Part shown: positions 59,115-64,000 of the stretch, in pieces | Numbering within the stretch: position 1 is the stretch's first letter | Layout of the letters: the number at the start of each line of letters is the position of its first letter | The notes under the pieces: model-generated | The model's database searches: none | Told to the model about the DNA's origin: nothing | Seen by the model: only the letters and a program-made list of their open reading frames with translations | Made by a program: the position numbers and the translations under genes | Source: Hygrocybe punicea | Lineage: Eukaryota; Basidiomycota; Agaricomycetes; Agaricales; Hygrophoraceae | Direction of reading: 5' to 3' | Assembly: GCA_963556145.1 (NCBI GenBank) | Contig: OY744462.1 | Coordinates: 5,704,001-5,768,000 of the forward strand | DNA: 64,000 bases

Positions 59115-61403
59115 TCATCGGATACCAGCAGTTGCTTTCTGCAGAGCACGCTTGATGCCCAGCTGTGCTTTTTTAAGCTCGTCAGCCGTCGAATCCTCAA
59201 TCTCGAGCCTCTCAAGTGCTCGTGCAAGCTCAGCCTCCACTTGAGCCTTAGCTCCACGCTTGAGCTTCATGCCGACTTCGGGCGACGTGATTGTACCTTC
59301 TACTTGGTGAATGTACGCCTCCAAGTCCGATTTAGCTTCGTGACGTGCTGAGAACTCCTTGTCCGCCATCTTGTACTGCTCAGCATCCTTGATCATCTGC
59401 TCAATTTCAGCCGATGAAAGACGACCAACAGAATTGGTGATGCCTAGTATGCAAGATCAATCAGTCACCACAGTTTCGCACCAATGGGGAATCTTACTGA
59501 TGGATGCCTTGCGACCGGATGCACGATCCTGGGCTGAGACCTTCAGCAGACCATTGGCGTCGACTTCAAAGGTCGTCACCAACTCTGCCTGACCACGGGG
59601 CATGGGAGGAATACCTGTGAGCTCGAATTCGCCAAGTAAACGGTTGTCACGGCACTGAGTGCGTTCGCCCTCGTATCTATTGCCTCAAGATGAGTCAATG
59701 ACATATGAAGATTAAAATGAGGCCTACACAGGGAAAGTGACAGTCGTTTGGTTATCCTCGACAGTGGTGAATGTCCGCGATTTATTGGTTGGAATAGGTG
59801 TGTTGCGGGGCACGACAACTCCAAACACATCACCTTGCATTGCAACACCAAGAGACAGAGGTGCAACATCAAGGAGGAGCAAGTCTTGAGTCTTTTCAGA
59901 AGTCTGGCCTGTAAGAACGGCAGCTTGGACAGCGGCGCCATAGGCAACAGCCTCATCGGGATTGATCGACTTGTTGAGTTGACGACCACCAAAGTATTCC
60001 GAAACGAGTGCCTGGATTTTGGGGATACGAGTGGAACCACCAACGAGGACAATGTCATCGACCTTTTCACGAGGCATCTTGGCATCTTTCAGTACCTTCT
60101 CGACCGGTTCGATGGTGCACTTGAACATTGCGGCGTTGATCTCCTCGAAACGGGCACGAGTGATATTGGCCGAGAAGTCCTCTCCCTGTCCAAAAAATAG
60201 GTTTCATCGTCATTGAGAAACACTAATCGATCTCACCTGGAAAAGCGAGTCCACTTCAACGGTCGTCTGGGCGACACTTGAAAGCGTCCTTTTGGCACGT
60301 TCACAAGCGCTTCGCAGACGACGAAGCGCACGAGGATCGTCAGAGATGTCATGCTTGCTTTTCCGCTTAAACTCGTTTTTGAAATGCTCTAGAAGAGCGT
60401 TATCGAAATCCTCGCCCCCCAAGTGGGTGTCACCAGCGGTCGCCTTGACAGCAAATACACCACCGCTAATATTGAGAAGAGAAACATCGAACGTGCCTCC
60501 TCCTAAGTCGAAAATTAAGACGTTTTTCTCATTCTTCGATTGCCGGTCAAGGCCGTAAGCTATGGCGGCAGCGGTGGGCTCATTAATGATACGGAGAACA
60601 TCCAAGCCGGCAATGGCACCAGCGTCTTTGGTAGCCAAGCGCTGGGAATCATTAAAGTAAGCGGGGACGCTGCAAAAGGCTACTATATATGAATGTTCTA
60701 GGAAAAGAAGAACGAAATACAAACGTGACAACGGCTTTCTTCACAGTCTTTCCAAGCTTGGCTTCGGAAATTTCCTTCATTTTCGTCAGAACCATTGATG
60801 AGATTTCCTGTGGGCTGAAAGTTTTCTCTTCACCAAGGTATTGGACTTTGATCAGTGGCGATCCATCCTTTTCAACGACCTCAAATGGCCAATGGGTCAT
60901 ATCCTGGATTGGTAACAGGCATCGGAATGGGCAGCTTTTGTGAAAAGCTGAGGAAATGGCACACCTTCTTGACATCTGGATCACTGTCCAAAGTTGGATC
61001 ATGAGTGATGAACGGCCAGAAACAACTTGAAAAGACACCAACTCAAATCGTCGACCAATTAAGCGCTTGGCGTCAAAGACAGTATTGCGGGGGTTCATAG
61101 CAGCCTGATTTTTCGCTGCATCACCGATCAAACGTTCTTCGGCGGCAAAGGCGACATAGGATGGTGTTGTCCGATTTCCCTCTAAATAAAACAGAATGCG
61201 ATTAGAGTAGGAGGAATAAACGGGAGGCAACCAAGCACCCACGATCGTTGGCAATGATCTCGACTCGGTCGTTTTGCCAAACACCAACGCAGCTAAGAAC
61301 AGACCCATTAAGTGAAAAAAGAAATCGGACACAGCTAGTAGACCCGTTACGAGTATGTGGTTCCGAGATCGATGCCGACAGCGCCGTCGAACTGGTCGTC
61401 CAT
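59115..61403 (-). CDS. SSB1: Cytosolic Hsp70, Ssb (ribosome-associated) type
   Basis: The start [18 protein letters not shown] is at 61403 and the stop at 59115, with about eight exons. Hsp70 signatures: [27 protein letters not shown] and [17 protein letters not shown]. Features that point to Ssb rather than Ssa or Bi[55 protein letters not shown] and a C-terminus ending [20 protein letters not shown] ... TAGIR without EEVD. There is no signal peptide. Ssb works with the RAC complex on nascent chains. It is convergent with RFC (121 bp between stops) and divergent from uS2m. Confidence 0.93.
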
Positions 61404-61482
61404 TTTGCGTGGTGGTGGTGGTGAGAGTTTGCAAAAAAAAAAAAAAAACTGGATGAGGTAAGCTCCTCCGGATTTTGCGGCC
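61404..61482. promoter_or_regulatory. 79-bp divergent promoter HSP70/uS2m
   Basis: Only 79 bp separate the two start codons. The stretch holds a ggtggt run and a tract of about 17 A, a nucleosome-excluding type of sequence often found in fungal divergent promoters. Transcription starts cannot be placed. Confidence 0.6.
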
Positions 61483-62435
61483 ATGTCCAATTCACTTTTG
61501 CGGCCATGGTTGACTGCTACGACGCGATGCTCGAAGAGAAAACAACCACTAGAAGTCGTACGCTGTGTCTCGACGGTACCAGGAGGATACGAACGATTAG
61601 AGACGGTAAATGACTGGACTGCATTCCAGACAACACGAGCAGAACGCAAGCAGATTTGTATGTTTGACAAGAAAACGGATTGTGCGCTATTGAAGTGACT
61701 TACAATGCTCCTTTAGTTGATCATCTCAGCCAATTTGGATCCACACAGTCTCGGGATAGTGCCTTTCAACCACACCATACCCTGCATAAACCACTTTCAC
61801 CGCACCAAACAACGCTTTCAGCACTCCTGGCTTCCGGTTCACATTTCGGGCACTCAAAATCTCTCATGAATCCCAATTTTGCACCATATGCATATGGTGT
61901 TCGTGCCGGGATTACTATCATCGATCTTGATCACACACTCCCGCTCCTTCGACGAGCGGCTAACCTTGTACGCGCAATAGCCTCAAGAGATGGCACAATC
62001 GTTTTCGTGGGCACACGACCAGATTTGCGACTTCCCGTACGCAAGGCTGCAGAAAGATTGGGCAAGCAAGGATATCACGTTGGAGAGAAATGGCTGCCGG
62101 GGACCTTAACAAACAAACTACAAATGTTCGGTCCCAAAACAGTGACGGAGGAAAAGGTCGTGCCAGACCTCATCATATTTCTGAATCCACTTCCAAACAT
62201 GAACGCTATCCGTGAGTGCGCCATCGAACACATCCCGACAATCGGAATTGTTGATTCGAATGTGGATCCTCGCATCGTGATGTATCCAATACCGGCGAAC
62301 GATGAAAGCACGCGTACCGCAGAGTTGGTGGCCGGCGTGCTGAGTATTGCAGGAAGGGAGGGCGTGGCTCTTCGCCAGTCGGAAGAGGTGAAGAAGCAAC
62401 GGATCAAAGACAGACTACCTAATAGACATCTATAA
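61483..62435 (+). CDS. Mitochondrial ribosomal protein uS2m (Mrp4)
   Basis: Exons 61483-61657 and 61717-62435 (intron 59 bp, gtatgt...tttag) give about 297 aa. The N-terminus [20 protein letters not shown] is basic and hydroxylated as in mitochondrial presequences. The body is ribosomal protein S2: [60 protein letters not shown] and [20 protein letters not shown]. Placement in the mitoribosomal small subunit follows from the presequence and family. The acceptor could also be 61695, but the intron would be too short. Confidence 0.88.
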
Positions 62436-62553
62436 CGTTTCAGTGGCTGCACGTCGACCACCATATAACGTGTTAGTCCCACAAAATATCTTAATTCTGA
62501 TGATCTCCGTTTATCTCACTGTGAACATTGTACCAATATCCTGTTCGAAGTCA

Positions 62554-64000
62554 TCAATGTTCAACCTCTGAAATTTTGCTGGACGGCCACCTACTTTCAG
62601 CGTCCTCTAAAGCCCTCAGATTGCCTCCCAGTTTATTCAATGTTTCAACATATTCATCTTCCTCAACGCTATCAAACACAATCCCACCTCCCGCTTGCAG
62701 ATAAGCCGTGCCATCCTTGAACGTCATGGTGCGGATGGCAATACAAGTGTCCATTTCATCATGCGCAAAATCGAAGCGACCAACGGCGCCCGCGTAGACC
62801 CCTCGTCGTTCTTTTTCCAACGAGGATACAAGTTCGATTGCTTTGATCTTGGGTGCACCAGATACAGTTCCCGCAGGGAAAATGGAACGGAAGGCGTCAA
62901 ACCTGACAGATAGTAGGTGAGTCCGTGACAAAGTTATAGCTACAACGAAACCGACCTTGTCTTCTCTTCGCGTAACTTCCCTGATATTTGGGAAGTCAAA
63001 TGAATGACATGACTGAACTTTTCCACCCTCATGAGATGATCAACCTTGACCGTGTTCGGCTGGCAAACTCGGTTTACATCATTGCGTGCCAGATCAACTA
63101 ACATGATATGTTCGGCACGGTCTTTTGCGGAAGCGAGCAGCTCAGCGCCTAATAACTCGTCTTCTGTAAATTAGGTTGACCATTAGCACCCGCATCGGAA
63201 ACGATCTAAAAAAAACAACCTTCCGGGCTCTTCCCTCTCTTGGTCGTACCCGCTATTGCATGATTGAATACAGTATTCTTCACCACCTTGCACAAGGTCT
63301 CTGGGCTAGCTCCTACAATCTGCAGATCTCCACAATCCAAATAAAACATGTATGGACTAGGGTTGACCCGTCGCAAGTGCCGGTACGCGTTGAAGGGATG
63401 TAAGGTCGTCGGCCGTGCCAGTCGCTGGGACGGTACTGCTTGAATAATGTCACCGGCGATTATGTGCTTCTTCAGGGTGGAAACAAAACGCTCGTAACCC
63501 TCTTTCCCTACATTCGATATTCCTGTATTGCCCAGTACGATTGGCTGTTGGGGGACTTCGGGTGTCACAGCCGTCATGACAAGTTTGGCTAACCTGCGTG
63601 CTTTTGAGACCGCAGTCCGATAAACAAACGCGAGGTTGACGGTGCCCGCGTTTCTTGGACAAAATACGTGGGACACGACCTTCAGATTTTGATATATATG
63701 ATCATATACGAGGAGTGTATCGACAACCATGAATATTGCTTCGGGAATATTGATAGGATCTTCGAGTTTACAAGCCGTCTTGGGCTCAAAATGCTGGATG
63801 CTGTCATAGGCAACATAGCCGATCGCGCCCCCGGTGAAGGCCGATATTTCGGGGATGTTCACATACTGATAAAGAGCGAGCTCTTTTTTTAGGGCTACCA
63901 TTGGATCTCCTGTAAAGTCTTCTCCTGGGCCAGTCTTCACGATCTTGAGAGGGTCTGACATCGCCCAATGAGATCTACTGTCTCGTCATTTTGATAGTGC
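62554..64000 (-). CDS. TRP2: Anthranilate synthase component I, 5' end outside window
   Basis: Exons on the minus strand run from the window end (frame open through 63961) to the stop at 62554. Component I signatures: [50 protein letters not shown] and [13 protein letters not shown]. An intron follows, then [43 protein letters not shown] and [18 protein letters not shown]. The enzyme converts chorismate plus ammonia (from component II glutamine amidotransferase) to anthranilate, the first step of tryptophan synthesis. The first, roughly 100-residue, N-terminal part with the Trp-binding site is missing here. Convergent with uS2m. Confidence 0.93.

Overview
The window is nuclear DNA of a filamentous basidiomycete, most likely an Agaricomycete with a repeat-rich genome. 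The evidence is dense spliceosomal introns of about 47-90 bp with GT-AG borders, host proteins of fungal type (Ssb-type Hsp70, CRM1, SEN34, CAF-1, TRP2), and a transposon mix known from mushrooms (Ty3/Gypsy, Plavaka/CACTA, Tc1/mariner-type DDE, MULE, hAT). I do not name a species.

Region A (1-17.9 kb) is a nested retroelement graveyard. A minus-strand Ty3/Gypsy element supplies the outer frame: LTR and primer-binding site near 17.0 kb, gag at 14.3-17.0 kb, and the end of pol at 1.06-1.34 kb. A plus-strand Zn2Cys6-like gene lies just past the pol end. The middle of the Gypsy element is replaced by a 13-kb inverted repeat (1342-14342) whose roughly 3-kb arms are nearly identical and meet around an assembly gap (11094-11193). 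The left arm carries a young 6.35-kb LTR retroelement (2683-9034, TSD tgctg); the right arm keeps the empty site. A 1.2-kb hAT-like element (8-bp TSD) sits in gag.

Region B (18.0-31.5 kb) is a chain of DNA transposons. It holds a 0.6-kb TA-flanked element, a Tc1/mariner-type element (18619-27356) that has absorbed a truncated Plavaka, a gene fragment and two solo LTRs of the Region A family, and an abutting MULE (27357-31500). The transposases are broken largely by TGA codons in place of CGA, as expected from C-to-T decay.

Region C (31.8-64 kb) is compact host DNA with no transposon recognised. In order: EI24 (+), SEN34 (-), IAH1 (+), CDC25 (+), CCT1 (+), CDC27/APC3 (+), an acidic orphan (+), SRR1-like (-), MCT-1/TMA20 (-), CRM1 (-), SPC24-like (+), CAF-1 large subunit (-), RFC2/RFC4-type clamp loader (+), Ssb-type HSP70 (-), mitochondrial uS2 (+) and anthranilate synthase I (-, cut by the window end). 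Exon structures were rebuilt by hand; most give family-typical lengths with every splice phase matching. Several genes serve cell cycle, chromosome or nuclear-transport functions (CDC25, APC3, SPC24, RFC, CAF-1, CRM1), but they are separate transcription units. Two pairs share very short divergent promoters (SEN34/IAH1 99 bp; HSP70/uS2m 79 bp).

The least explained signals are the gapped inverted repeat, a 56-codon membrane ORF kept in all four LTR copies with a TGA CAA TTG stop context and an open frame beyond it, and a recurring CCTCGCGAA/CAATTG/TTCGCGAGG dyad shared by two unrelated-looking elements.
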